Shown one piece after another: positions 1 to 8,173 of a stretch of DNA of 62,650 bases. This stretch comes from Bacteroidaceae bacterium (lineage in GTDB: Bacteria > Bacteroidota > Bacteroidia > Bacteroidales > Bacteroidaceae), in NCBI GenBank assembly GCA_902362595.1, contig CABIXF010000022.1, positions 1 to 62,650 of the forward strand, given 5' to 3'. The notes under the pieces were generated by a model that had not been told where the DNA came from, did not search any database, and worked only from the letters and a program-made list of their open reading frames with translations. The first letter of the stretch is position 1, and every line of letters begins with the position of its first letter. The position numbers and the translations under genes were made by a program.

Positions 1-516
1 TTCAGTGGGGAACTTCGGGCCGGAAAAGGTGATTTGGTGAGATACGTGCATGACGGTTTCGACCGTAACATGGAAACGGAACAAGTGCTGACCGTCCGGA
101 ACGGTAAAGTGATGGAAACGCAGACTTATCATAATTACCGGAGAGACGGACTGAATCTGACAAAGGCATATGGGGAGATTGTGCGTCGGTTTCCTTGGGA
201 GCGGTTTCCTGAATACCGTGGAGAACGGTTCCTTTTTTCGCTAAGTGATTTTCAGACGACGGAGGACGGTCACTTCGTAGACTGTGACGTACGTTTCATT
301 TTTCTGCGTACTTCGCGGAAAATGATAAACGACGGGAATCACCCGCTGGCTCTTGCCCTCAAAGAAACGCTGAAATCCATTTATCCGTGGGAGGTGCTTT
401 TTATCAATGGGAAGTACACGAGTGAATATCGGAATTTTACTATGACTTTGCAGGAGAAGACGAGATCTGATGAAGGTGATTCTGCAAGAGATGTCGGGAA
501 AGAATCGTTGAACTGA
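1..516 (+). CDS. Hypothetical protein, 5' end outside the window
   Basis: The reading frame is open from the first base, so the gene probably starts upstream of the window; a TTG at 34 is the only start-like codon near the edge and is not convincing. The visible part encodes about 171 residues rich in charged and aromatic residues, with no signal peptide or membrane segment. It ends 14 bp before the SIMPL-domain gene on the same strand, so the two may be co-transcribed. I do not recognise the family. Confidence 0.6.
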   Translation, partial: FSGELRAGKGDLVRYVHDGFDRNMETEQVLTVRNGKVMETQTYHNYRRDGLNLTKAYGEIVRRFPWERFPEYRGERFLFSLSDFQTTEDGHFVDCDVRFIFLRTSRKMINDGNHPLALALKETLKSIYPWEVLFINGKYTSEYRNFTMTLQEKTRSDEGDSARDVGKESLN

Positions 517-530
517 AAAATTATCATGTT

Positions 531-1229
531 ATGAGAGCAAAATTATGGCTAGGGGTATTGGCTTTGTTTGCAGCGTGTACGTTGCAAGCCCAGAAAGTGA
601 ACGACCGTTATATCGAGGTGACGGGTACCTCCGAAATAGAGATTGTGCCGGACAAGATTCATTATCTCATTGAAATCCGGGAGTATTTTGAAGAAGAGTT
701 CGACGGTAAGTCCAAGCCGGAGGAATATCGCACAAAGGTGCCATTGGAACAGATAGAGCGGCAGTTGTGGAAGGTACTGGCCGATGTGGACATTCCGAAA
801 GAAGCGGTCCGCACACAAGAGGTGGGGGACTATTGGCGCAGACAGGGACAGGATTTTTTGGTTTCCAAGAAATACGATATCACACTGACCGATTTCAAAC
901 AGATAGATGAAATCGTGAAGCGTATCGATACCAAGGGAGTGAATACCATGCGCATCGGAGAGTTGGAAAACAAGGATATGTTGCTTTATCATCAGAAGGG
1001 TAAAATAGAAGCATTGAAAGCCGCACAACGGAAGGCCGCTTATCTGGTGGAGGCGCTGGGAAAGAAACTGGGGGACGTGGTTCGTATTGTAGAGGATGGC
1101 AATGCAGGAATGTCCTCGCTTTTCAGTGCGCAGAGTAATGTCCGTGCGTCTGATGCCGCTTCGTTCGATGGCTTCCGCACGATAAAAAAGCATTACTCCA
1201 TGCAAGTGCGGTTTGAAATCACAGATTGA
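531..1229 (+). CDS. SIMPL domain-containing exported protein (DUF541)
   Basis: This 232-residue protein begins with a signal peptide (hydrophobic core LWLGVLALFAAC, cleavage near LQAQ). The mature part has the DUF541/SIMPL pattern: an early RYIEVTGTSEIEIVPD strand segment and a later KAAQRKAAYLVEALGKKLG helix. SIMPL proteins are periplasmic or envelope-associated and of poorly defined function. The start is the first ATG after the preceding gene, 14 bp away. The protein lacks the lipobox some relatives have. The family call is fairly sure; the biological role is unknown. Confidence 0.8.
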   Translation: MRAKLWLGVLALFAACTLQAQKVNDRYIEVTGTSEIEIVPDKIHYLIEIREYFEEEFDGKSKPEEYRTKVPLEQIERQLWKVLADVDIPKEAVRTQEVGDYWRRQGQDFLVSKKYDITLTDFKQIDEIVKRIDTKGVNTMRIGELENKDMLLYHQKGKIEALKAAQRKAAYLVEALGKKLGDVVRIVEDGNAGMSSLFSAQSNVRASDAASFDGFRTIKKHYSMQVRFEITD

Positions 1230-1376
1230 TGGAAACCGGGCAGACAGAGCGGAAAGCCGGAGAAAGTGAGGTATGCCTTCCCGATTACTTTCGAGCGTGC
1301 CGCCAAGGTTCCCTGATCCTATCGGAGTGATTCAGGAAAATAAGTTCATCAAAATAATTATTTCCCTTTCACAAAG

Positions 1377-1406
1377 TTGTTGCTTAAGCGATTTTTTGTA
1401 TCTTTA
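1377..1406 (+). promoter_or_regulatory. Bacteroidetes-type promoter before the small membrane gene
   Basis: A TTG at 1377-1379 lies 19 bp before TATCTTTA at 1399-1406, a 7/8 match to the Bacteroides -7 element TAnnTTTG. It is 18 bp upstream of the ATG at 1425. Confidence 0.5.
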
Positions 1407-1424
1407 TGGTTGTAATCAAAATAA

Positions 1425-1607
1425 ATGCCTATGAAAATGAAACCGTTATTGTGGAGTCTGGTGGTCACTGCCGTGGTGTGCAGCCTCAGTCTGTTCGTTA
1501 CACAATGGATGGGTCTTGCCGATAATTGGCGCATCTTTGTGAGCGTTTTTTTGGGGGTACTGTTGGGAAACGGTTGTAACCGGTGGTTACAGCGTGCAGC
1601 TCATTGA
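1425..1607 (+). CDS. Small two-helix membrane protein, hypothetical
   Basis: A 60-residue protein with two predicted membrane helices, at about residues 8-28 (LLWSLVVTAVVCSLSLFV) and 37-50 (IFVSVFLGVLLG). ATG codons at 1425, 1431 and 1437 are all possible; the first is used here. It has its own promoter-like sequence. Its stop codon directly abuts a MITE-like element, so the element may have trimmed or replaced the original 3' end. No function can be assigned. Confidence 0.55.
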   Translation: MPMKMKPLLWSLVVTAVVCSLSLFVTQWMGLADNWRIFVSVFLGVLLGNGCNRWLQRAAH

Positions 1608-1799
1608 AAAATGAGGCTGTCTCAAAATAGAAAATAGAGATAGGGTTACTTACAATCTATAAGCTACAACATAAAAATCTCCTGCTTTTAGTCCTATAAT
1701 TACAATAAACAAGGGCTAAAGCAGGAGTTTTTTTTACTTCTAGGTTTTAATCTATAAGATTTTTACTTTTGCAATTCTATTTTGAGACAGCCTCATTTT
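1608..1799. mobile_element. MITE-like element with 25-bp perfect terminal inverted repeats
   Basis: Positions 1608-1632 and 1775-1799 are perfect inverted repeats whose core is TGAGGCTGTCTCAAAA, a type of end found on Bacteroides insertion sequences. The 192-bp element has no coding capacity. It sits exactly between the stop of the small membrane gene and the convergent TonB-receptor-like gene. No clear target-site duplication was seen. Non-autonomous mobility is inferred from the ends and the size. Confidence 0.7.
1679..1735 (+). terminator. Rho-independent terminator inside the MITE-like element
   Basis: CTCCTGCTTTTAGTCC (1679-1694) pairs with GGGCTAAAGCAGGAG (1713-1727) and is followed by eight T residues (1728-1735). 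The hairpin would end transcription of the upstream + strand genes. It lies wholly inside the element. Confidence 0.7.
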
Positions 1800-1805
1800 C
1801 TTTTT

Positions 1806-3908
1806 TCATCGGATAATCCCCGTATCCTTGTCTTTGAGCTGGATGGAGCGTTCGACGTCGCGGAACTTGCGTCCTCTGGTCAGGCGCCACGTCACGGTCA
1901 GGTTGACGAGGTTGCAGGCATCGCCGCTGTAGAGGGCGGTGCGTTTCTGTAGGTTCCGGTTCAGGATTTCCGATTCAAACAGCTTGTATTTGTGCTGGAA
2001 GGGCTGTTGCCAGATCAGGGCGAACTGCCAGTCCTTGTAGCTGTAGGCGGCCTTCAGGGTGATGTCGCCCCCGCTGTATCCCTTGGTTTCCCCTTCCAGG
2101 AACCGGGAACCGTTGTCGGCGTAGGCATGGAGGGAGAGGTTGCCCAGGTAGGCGTTGACGGCCCCTGTGAAGAAGTAGGACGTGTAGCAGTGCGTGTAGT
2201 CCTGACCGAAGTTGAAGCAGCGGAACAGTCCCCCGTAGGCCGTGACGGAGAGCTTTTCCGGCATCAGCCAGTAGCTTGCGTAGGCCATGGCGTTCAGTGC
2301 GTCAATCTCCTTCTGGTTGCGCTGGGTGTAGATGAACTGGTCGTCGGCCGTGCGTTCATACACCGCCATGTTGGGACGAAGACATTGCTTGTAGAAACCT
2401 TCCAGACTGGCTTGCAGACGGTTGTTGGTGTACGTCAGCCGCAGGAGGTGATACATCTCCCGGTTGGGCTTGAGGTCGGGACTCCCCACGGTCCACTCCA
2501 TGCGGTTGTTGCGGATGGAGGCATCGCTGATTATGGCCACTCGTGAGGTGCGTTCGTTCATTTGGAAATTGTAGCTCAGTTGCAGGGCGTGGGTGAAGTT
2601 GTAGCTCAGGGCCGCTTTGGGGCAGAAACTCCAGTAGTCGTACGAATGGGCCTGCTGGCGGTAGTGCAGGTAGCTGCCCCCGATGCCTGCCGAATAGCGG
2701 AGGTTGCCCCACAGTCCCTTGATTTCGGAGAACAGGTACACGCGGTTGTGGTGGATAGGGGTGGCAGCCGAGACGTCGCCCGTATATTCATTGTTCGTGT
2801 ATTTCTGGCTGTAGTTGAGGCCGGCAGACAGGGTGAAGGGCTTCAACTGGTTTTCGTAGATGGCTTCGCTCAGGAGAGAGTAGGTGCGTCCGTCCACGTC
2901 GTAACTGTAGGGCGAACCCTCGTCGTAGCTGTCTGAGGAACGGGTGCCGATGTATGTACCCACGGCGTTGAGGGTGAGCGACTGCCGGGGCGTGAACTGC
3001 TGGAAGTAGTAGAGGTCGAGTACCGGACTCCCGCTCCGGCTTTGCTGCTGTTCGAGGGCCGTGTAGGTCTGTTCTCCGTCCACAATCTGCTTCTGATTGA
3101 AATTGTTTGGCACGTGACTGAAGTCGCCGCTCAGCGAAGCCTGGAACACGTAGCGGGTGGAGTCGGCCAGGTTGTAGGTCAGCTTCAGCTGGTTGTTCAG
3201 GCTCTGGTTGCGCGAGGCGAGGTCGTTGCGCCGAATGGTATAGACCGACCCGTCGTTCAGGTGGTAGTGGGCCGTTTCCTCCGTCCGTAAGTCTCTGTAG
3301 TTCTGGTAACCGATGCTGTAGTTCAATGACAGCTCACTCTTTCCCGTGTTCCATTTGCCATACACCGTATAGTCGCCCTGGCGGGTCGTCAGCGCCTGGG
3401 TGAACGAGGTGCCCAGCGTGTATCCGTTGTCCGCCCGTCGGGTAGTGATTTCGATGACGTAGGCAATGCCGTCGCCGTAGCGCACGCCGGGGTTGTCGAT
3501 GAAATGGACGGTACGGATGCTCTTCGGGTCGAGCGAAAGCATCTCTGCCTTGTCCACGATGATGCCGTTGATGCGGATTTGCACGCTTCCCCGCTGGTCG
3601 ATGGCCGAGATGGTGTGTCCCACCTCGTCCACACGGATATTCGGGAGGGTGAGTTGCTGGAGCAGGCTGTAGCCCGAGCGGGAAGAAGTCTTCTGCTGTT
3701 CGGAGGGATAGAGCAGCATTCCGTCGGTCTTCTTGATAATCCGGTCGGCCTTGACCTCCACCTCGCCCAGTTCCACGGTAGGTTCCACCTCTTGCGCGAG
3801 GGCGGGGAGGGTCAGCAGCAGAAGGAAGAGGATGGCCCTGAATCGGGAGATGGTCAGCGGAAGCCGGCTTCCGGCTCCCTGCTGGAAAAGTAATCTGAGT
3901 GTTTGCAT
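1806..3908 (-). CDS. TonB-receptor-like outer-membrane beta-barrel protein
   Basis: This 700-residue protein has a signal peptide (FRAILFLLLLTLPALAQ) after an unusually long N-terminal region. A plug-like domain follows at about residues 45-165 (VELGEVEVKADRIIKKTDG; VQIRINGIIVDKAEMLSLD). The rest is rich in alternating aromatic strands typical of an outer-membrane barrel (OMP_b-brl_3 type). It lacks the usual N-terminal carboxypeptidase-regulatory domain. No SusD partner is nearby, so a polysaccharide-utilisation role is not indicated. It is last in a minus-strand set after an AraC regulator and a membrane-anchored winged-helix regulator, with a strong inverted repeat at its promoter, so regulated expression is likely. 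The substrate is unknown. Confidence 0.85.
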   Translation of the reverse strand: MQTLRLLFQQGAGSRLPLTISRFRAILFLLLLTLPALAQEVEPTVELGEVEVKADRIIKKTDGMLLYPSEQQKTSSRSGYSLLQQLTLPNIRVDEVGHTISAIDQRGSVQIRINGIIVDKAEMLSLDPKSIRTVHFIDNPGVRYGDGIAYVIEITTRRADNGYTLGTSFTQALTTRQGDYTVYGKWNTGKSELSLNYSIGYQNYRDLRTEETAHYHLNDGSVYTIRRNDLASRNQSLNNQLKLTYNLADSTRYVFQASLSGDFSHVPNNFNQKQIVDGEQTYTALEQQQSRSGSPVLDLYYFQQFTPRQSLTLNAVGTYIGTRSSDSYDEGSPYSYDVDGRTYSLLSEAIYENQLKPFTLSAGLNYSQKYTNNEYTGDVSAATPIHHNRVYLFSEIKGLWGNLRYSAGIGGSYLHYRQQAHSYDYWSFCPKAALSYNFTHALQLSYNFQMNERTSRVAIISDASIRNNRMEWTVGSPDLKPNREMYHLLRLTYTNNRLQASLEGFYKQCLRPNMAVYERTADDQFIYTQRNQKEIDALNAMAYASYWLMPEKLSVTAYGGLFRCFNFGQDYTHCYTSYFFTGAVNAYLGNLSLHAYADNGSRFLEGETKGYSGGDITLKAAYSYKDWQFALIWQQPFQHKYKLFESEILNRNLQKRTALYSGDACNLVNLTVTWRLTRGRKFRDVERSIQLKDKDTGIIR

Positions 3909-3942
3909 TTGTTCCTGTGTGTAAAATTCAGGAACAAAAGTA
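3908..3942 (-). promoter_or_regulatory. 10-bp perfect inverted repeat overlapping the receptor promoter
   Basis: TTTGTTCCTG (3908-3917) and CAGGAACAAA (3929-3938) are perfect inverted repeats separated by 11 bp. On the minus strand a perfect TAnnTTTG element (TACTTTTG, complement of 3935-3942) overlaps the outer arm. The repeat therefore spans from the -7 element to the start codon. It could be an operator for one of the two upstream regulators or a 5'-leader hairpin. Confidence 0.6.
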
Positions 3943-3999
3943 GGGGGCTGTCACGAAGGCGTCAAAAACCGACGCTGACATTTGCCTGACAATTCGCTG

Positions 4000-4896
4000 T
4001 CAGTCTTTCAACTCGTTGATTTCCAATGAATAGTTCCGCCCTCTGTCGGCCACGATTTTCAGTCGCGTATGCTCCTCCACGATGGGTTTCAGGCGGCGGA
4101 TAAGGGTGTAGAGCGTGTCGTTGGCATCGTCTTTCTTGGGCCAGAGCACGGCACAGATTTCCTCTTTCGTGAGCGAGTGGGAGGGAGCCTGCCAGAAAAG
4201 CCGCATCAGTTGCTGCTGCATGGGAGTGAAACGGATGGGCGTATGGTCGGCTGCGTAGAAACGGTCGTCCGCGTCCGAGTAAGTCAGTCCCCCGAAGTCC
4301 TGGGCGGATTGTGTGCCCCCTTCAGCCGATAGTACGCTTCCTTCGGCAGGTTGCAGCATCGGGTTCTCCTTTTCCCGCTTCCGCAAGTACAGCATCGAGC
4401 CGATGGCCCAGAGTAAAGCCGCCGCCATCAGTCCGCCGGGCAAGCGCTGGTCGGACATGCCGAATACGGCCGCTGCCGACAGCCGGGTGTAACCTTTCAG
4501 GGCCAGCGTTTCGCCCGCCCGTCCGTTGCGGACCACCAGCGTGTCACTGCAGATGGCCTGTCCGTCCATCGAGCTGCCCCGGTAGTCGCCGTCCATCACG
4601 TCGAAGGTGAGGAAAGCCGCCTCTTTCAGTCGCGGGTTCTTCAGGTGGCGGCAGAAACGTTCGTCGGACACGGCGATGAGCACCTGTCCGCCCGACGTCT
4701 GCCGGAGCTGTTTGTAGGCCCGTATCGTATCCTGTGTTACAATCGGGTCTTTCTTTTCCAGTAAGGTCTGGGCCAGCGCCTGGTTCAGGTCGGCGGTTAT
4801 CTCGTCTCTTGTCACGCGGTAGTTGTGGCGCCCGGCCAGCAGGGAAGTCAGCATCAGCGTCAGAAACACCGTGACGGGTAGTAGTCTGCGGTTCAT
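4000..4896 (-). CDS. Membrane-anchored winged-helix transcriptional regulator (ToxR-like layout)
   Basis: The ORF could start at 5001, but that would run into the preceding gene; the ATG at 4896 (MNRRLLPV) begins directly before a membrane helix and is preferred, giving 298 residues. The first helix is at about residues 6-21, followed by an extracytoplasmic segment of about 130 residues. A second helix (GGLMAAALLWAIGSMLYL) is at about 154-171. The C-terminal 85 residues look like an OmpR/PhoB-type winged helix (FTPMQQQLMRLFW, LTKEEICAVLWP, LIRRLKPIVEE). There is no receiver or kinase domain, so the protein may sense the envelope and bind DNA directly. It lies between an AraC regulator and the receptor gene. 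Confidence 0.75.
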   Translation of the reverse strand: MNRRLLPVTVFLTLMLTSLLAGRHNYRVTRDEITADLNQALAQTLLEKKDPIVTQDTIRAYKQLRQTSGGQVLIAVSDERFCRHLKNPRLKEAAFLTFDVMDGDYRGSSMDGQAICSDTLVVRNGRAGETLALKGYTRLSAAAVFGMSDQRLPGGLMAAALLWAIGSMLYLRKREKENPMLQPAEGSVLSAEGGTQSAQDFGGLTYSDADDRFYAADHTPIRFTPMQQQLMRLFWQAPSHSLTKEEICAVLWPKKDDANDTLYTLIRRLKPIVEEHTRLKIVADRGRNYSLEINELKD

Positions 4897-4969
4897 AGAG
4901 CAATCGGGTTTGGTTTCTGCAAATGTAGTGAATTCTGTGGTTCTTCTTTGTGTCGGATTAAAATATTTA

Positions 4970-5878
4970 TTATTTGTAATCCGTCTTGCTCCGGTATTCA
5001 TTCGGAGTCATTCCGGTGGCCTTCTTGAACACACGGGTGAAATGCTGCGGGTACTGGAAGCCTAGCTGATAGGCAATCTGGCTGATGGATTCAGAGGGAA
5101 GAAGCAGCTGTTCTTTGGCGATGCCGATGATTTTGTCTTGTATGTACTCCAAGGCGGTCTTGCCCGTTTCCTTCTTGATGAGGTCGCCGAAATAATTGGG
5201 CGACAGGCAGAGTTCGGCGGCACAGTATTTCACGCTGGGCAATCCTTTCAGTGCGGCATTTTCGCCCGTGAAATACCGGTCCAGGAAGGTCTCGAAACGG
5301 GTCAGGATGTCGCGATGAGCATCCTGCCGGGTGATGAACTGCCGTTCGTAGAAGCGCAGGCAATAGTTAAGCAACAGTTCGATGTGGTTGGTGATGAGCC
5401 GTTTGCTCATCCGGTCGATTGCATGATGCAGTTCCTCCTGAATGTTCAGCAGGCAGTCGATGAAGGTGTGGCGCTCCCGTTCCGAGAGATGCAAGGCTTC
5501 GTTCACCTCGTACGAGAAGAAGGTATATTCCTTGATGGTGCGTCCGAGGTGGGTACCGCGAATCAGGTCGGGATGGAAGCACAGCGCATAGCCTTTCGGC
5601 TGGAACGTTTCGCCCGTATCTTCTATGCCGATGACCTGTCCCGGTGCAAGGCAGACCACCGACCCTTTCTGGTAATCGTATCGCTGGCGGCCGTAAATCA
5701 GGTCGCAGTTCTTCTCGTCTTTCAGGAAGACCACGTAGAAGCTGAACGTGTGGCGTAGGTGATGCATCGGTCTGGCCTTCGAAAGGTCGATCACGCTGAC
5801 CAGCGGATGCAGAGTTTCTACGCCGAGCATGTCGTCGTACTCTGTGACGGTTTCGATGTTTAATAAGGATGTTTTCAT
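4970..5878 (-). CDS. AraC family transcriptional regulator
   Basis: With the ATG at 5878 (MKTSLLNIETV) the protein is 302 residues. The N-terminal half resembles an AraC-type sensing domain (cupin-like strands, PGQVIGIEDTGE). The C-terminal 100 residues hold the double helix-turn-helix: VKYCAAELCLSPNYFGDLIK and ISQIAYQLGFQYPQHFTRVF, followed by KATGMTPNEYR, the AraC signature. A perfect TAnnTTTG element lies upstream. It is divergent from the SnoaL-like fragment and SDR, so it could control either side. The ligand is unknown. Confidence 0.9.
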   Translation of the reverse strand: MKTSLLNIETVTEYDDMLGVETLHPLVSVIDLSKARPMHHLRHTFSFYVVFLKDEKNCDLIYGRQRYDYQKGSVVCLAPGQVIGIEDTGETFQPKGYALCFHPDLIRGTHLGRTIKEYTFFSYEVNEALHLSERERHTFIDCLLNIQEELHHAIDRMSKRLITNHIELLLNYCLRFYERQFITRQDAHRDILTRFETFLDRYFTGENAALKGLPSVKYCAAELCLSPNYFGDLIKKETGKTALEYIQDKIIGIAKEQLLLPSESISQIAYQLGFQYPQHFTRVFKKATGMTPNEYRSKTDYK

Positions 5879-5899
5879 CGTTTTTAATGTTTCTGACGA

Positions 5900-5907
5900 C
5901 AAAATTA
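5900..5907 (-). promoter_or_regulatory. -7 element for the AraC gene
   Basis: On the minus strand this reads TAATTTTG, a perfect TAnnTTTG, about 22 bp before the ATG at 5878. No good -33 element was seen. Confidence 0.45.
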
Positions 5908-6045
5908 CGAAAGGATTCCGGTTTCTGGTTTTCGTTGCTCTTGAAATCTGTGTTTTCATGCAGGGATTCTGTGTTTTGTATAACAACGGATAAAATGGTA
6001 CGGACTACTTTGGCCATAACATTAACAGATAAATATTATAGAACT

Positions 6046-6207
6046 ATGACACAGGAAATGGAGAGCCGTATGGCTTTGAAAGATTTAGTGGACCGTTATG
6101 CGACGGAATCGGATAAAAACAATCAGGATTACTATCGTAACCTGTTTCGTCCTGATGTGAAGTTGAAAGTGTATATGGGAGACCAGCAGATTATGGATAT
6201 GGCTTGA
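6046..6207 (+). pseudogene. Truncated SnoaL/NTF2-like gene
   Basis: From the ATG at 6046 only 53 residues are encoded (MTQEMESRMALKDLVDRYAT; QDYYRNLFRPDVKLKVYMGD) before a TGA. This matches the first third of a SnoaL-like/NTF2-fold protein, a family usually 120-150 residues long. No continuation is visible in other frames before the SDR starts 41 bp later, so a deletion is likely. The intact gene may have formed a two-gene unit with the SDR. Confidence 0.55.
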
Positions 6208-6248
6208 TGTGTGAGCGGACTTCTGTGAATATTAAAAAAGTGAGTGAG

Positions 6249-7082
6249 ATGAAAAAAGAGGTAATGTTGCTTACAGGTGCCGGACAAATCGGTATGGCGA
6301 TAGCCCGGCGGATGGGATATGGAATGAAGATTGTGGTCGGCGACAAGCGGATGGAAAATGCGCAGGCCGTGGCCGATACGATGAACCGTGCCGGATTCGA
6401 TGTGTCTCCGGTGGAGATGGACTTGTCGTCGCGCGACTCAATCCTCGGATTGATTGAGACGGCACAGCAATATGGAGAGATAGCCATGCTGGTCAATGCG
6501 GCAGGGGTGTCCCCTTCGCAAGCTTCGATAGAGACCATCCTGAAAGTCGACTTATATGGTACGGCGGTATTGCTGGAAGAAGTGGGAAAGGTTATCCGGC
6601 CGGGAGGGGCAGGTGTGACGATAGCCAGTCAGTCTGGACACCGCCTGCCGGCCCTTGGTGCTGAAATCGATGCACAGCTGGCTTGCACACCGACGGAAGA
6701 ATTGCTGGGTCTGGAGGTGCTGCAACCGTCGCACATCCGCGATACGCTTCATGCCTACCAGCTGGCCAAGCGTTGCAACGTGAAGCGCGTCATGGCAGAG
6801 GCAGTGAGATGGGGAGAACGGGGCGCCCGTCTGAATTCCATTTCTCCGGGAATTATTGTCACCCCACTGGCACTTGACGAGTTCAACGGGGTGCGTGGGG
6901 AGTTCTATAAAAAGATGTTTGCTCAGTGTCCGGCGCATCGTCCCGGCACGGCCGACGAGGTGGCGAATGTGGCCGAACTGTTGATGAGCAACCGGGGGGC
7001 CTTTATCACCGGCTCTGATTTTCTGGTGGATGGAGGTGCTACGGCGGCTTATTTTTATGGCTCGAATCTGGAAAAGAGATAA
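6249..7082 (+). CDS. Short-chain dehydrogenase/reductase (SDR) family oxidoreductase
   Basis: The ATG at 6249 gives 277 residues beginning right at the Rossmann fold (EVMLLTGAGQIGMAIARRMG). The NAG-type strand appears as VNAAGVS. The catalytic Ser lies in TIASQSGH and the YxxxK pair in YQLAKRCNVKRV. The C-terminal region has ISPGIIVTPL and ITGSDFLVDGGATAAY, typical of classical NAD(P)-dependent SDRs. The substrate cannot be told. An insertion of about 30 residues between the catalytic Ser and Tyr is longer than in most classical members. The 147 bp downstream, up to the hipT stop, hold no intact gene. Confidence 0.88.
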   Translation: MKKEVMLLTGAGQIGMAIARRMGYGMKIVVGDKRMENAQAVADTMNRAGFDVSPVEMDLSSRDSILGLIETAQQYGEIAMLVNAAGVSPSQASIETILKVDLYGTAVLLEEVGKVIRPGGAGVTIASQSGHRLPALGAEIDAQLACTPTEELLGLEVLQPSHIRDTLHAYQLAKRCNVKRVMAEAVRWGERGARLNSISPGIIVTPLALDEFNGVRGEFYKKMFAQCPAHRPGTADEVANVAELLMSNRGAFITGSDFLVDGGATAAYFYGSNLEKR

Positions 7083-7229
7083 CACATAATCAATGCGTAG
7101 CCAGATACCACGAAGTCTGCGAGTAAGAACTTGCCAAACTGTTTGTGCTGGGTGTGGAGGTGGTGATGCCGGAATATCGTTCTATGGGGAGCGGACGGAT
7201 AAGTTTCATGAAGGCGATGTGTAATTGTT

Positions 7230-8171
7230 TTAAGCAAGTATTTTTAGTTTTTCAGTGATAAGCGTTTTATATGTCTCTTTCATTTCATCCGATAAAAAAG
7301 AAAGGTCAATGAATTCCATCCATTTGCTTTGGACTTTAAGAAACTTGCGAAATAAATTTTCTATAATTTTATCTTCCAGTCCCGAAGCCTGCATGGATAC
7401 GATAAAATCGGTTTTCTTGATTTTACGTTTTTTCCCGTTAAGTGTCAATGCCAGTTCTTCTGTATCTTCCGGCATGACCAATGCGGTTGATAGTAAATCA
7501 TAGGCTGGGGTGAGGGTGTAAACTCCTTGCTGTGTGCTATACAGTGAGAAGTTTTTTAAGTGCATGTCGGCATTGCCTGTAATCCAGGAAAATACTACTT
7601 CCTCCCAGTAATTGACCAAGTCAAGTTTGGGTACGGAGGAATATTTTTGTATGGTTTTGGCAATTTGTTCGTAAGATCCTTTATACTTATATTCTGTCAG
7701 CCGTTCGGTTAGTTGGCACATGTCCTCCATGGCTAGTTTCTCTCCTTTTTCCGTACGGTCAATGCGACGGGTGATATAACAAAGCTCTCCGTCTGCGAAA
7801 CGGATAAGGCTGTGAGGTACCACTTTTATCTTGGCAAGTTCTGCCAGATGCATGGTTAAGTCTTCTATTTCAGGCAATTGCTCAAAACGCTCCGTTTGTG
7901 GTTTCAGAATGTATCTTCCCCATAACCCTACAATGGTAAAACGTTCTGCTTCATGAGGGCTCTTCTTGTGGATGTCCAGTGACAGTTTGGCCTGAACACC
8001 AGTCAATGTGGTCTGGCTACGTATTACTTGCCGGGCAAGTTCATTCAGATTTTGACGAGTATAGGGGAGTTCCGGGACTATAGGAGTGCCGAACAATTTT
8101 CTAGAACAAGTTTTGTGAAAGTCATGTTCACCTTCCGTCAACTCTTTGTAGCAATATAGACATTTGGACAT
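7230..8171 (-). CDS. hipT: HipT-like Ser/Thr kinase toxin (HipA C-terminal domain)
   Basis: The 313-residue protein has the HipA kinase core without the N-terminal subdomain 1, which is encoded separately just upstream. An N-terminal C4-x2-C7 ... H19-x2-C22 arrangement suggests a small zinc knuckle. The Gly-rich loop is TTLTGVQAKLSL at about residues 54-65, and an ATP-contacting Lys lies in RYILKPQTE. The catalytic loop is GNADMHLKNFSLY and the metal-binding Asp is in PAYDLLSTA. HipA-family toxins phosphorylate aminoacyl-tRNA synthetases; the target here is unknown. Order and spacing (hipB-hipS-hipT; 2-bp gap after hipS) match the HipBST systems described in enteropathogenic E. coli. All key residues look intact. 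Confidence 0.88.
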   Translation of the reverse strand: MSKCLYCYKELTEGEHDFHKTCSRKLFGTPIVPELPYTRQNLNELARQVIRSQTTLTGVQAKLSLDIHKKSPHEAERFTIVGLWGRYILKPQTERFEQLPEIEDLTMHLAELAKIKVVPHSLIRFADGELCYITRRIDRTEKGEKLAMEDMCQLTERLTEYKYKGSYEQIAKTIQKYSSVPKLDLVNYWEEVVFSWITGNADMHLKNFSLYSTQQGVYTLTPAYDLLSTALVMPEDTEELALTLNGKKRKIKKTDFIVSMQASGLEDKIIENLFRKFLKVQSKWMEFIDLSFLSDEMKETYKTLITEKLKILA

Positions 8172-8173
8172 AA

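Noticed and set aside
549..1205. 218-codon minus-strand frame opposite the SIMPL gene
   Set aside because: The + strand frame has a signal peptide and a known domain; the antisense frame has neither.
4897..5001. Longer start for the membrane-anchored regulator
   Set aside because: It would overlap the 3' end of the AraC gene and put a polar 35-residue tail before the first membrane helix; the ATG at 4896 is a better start.
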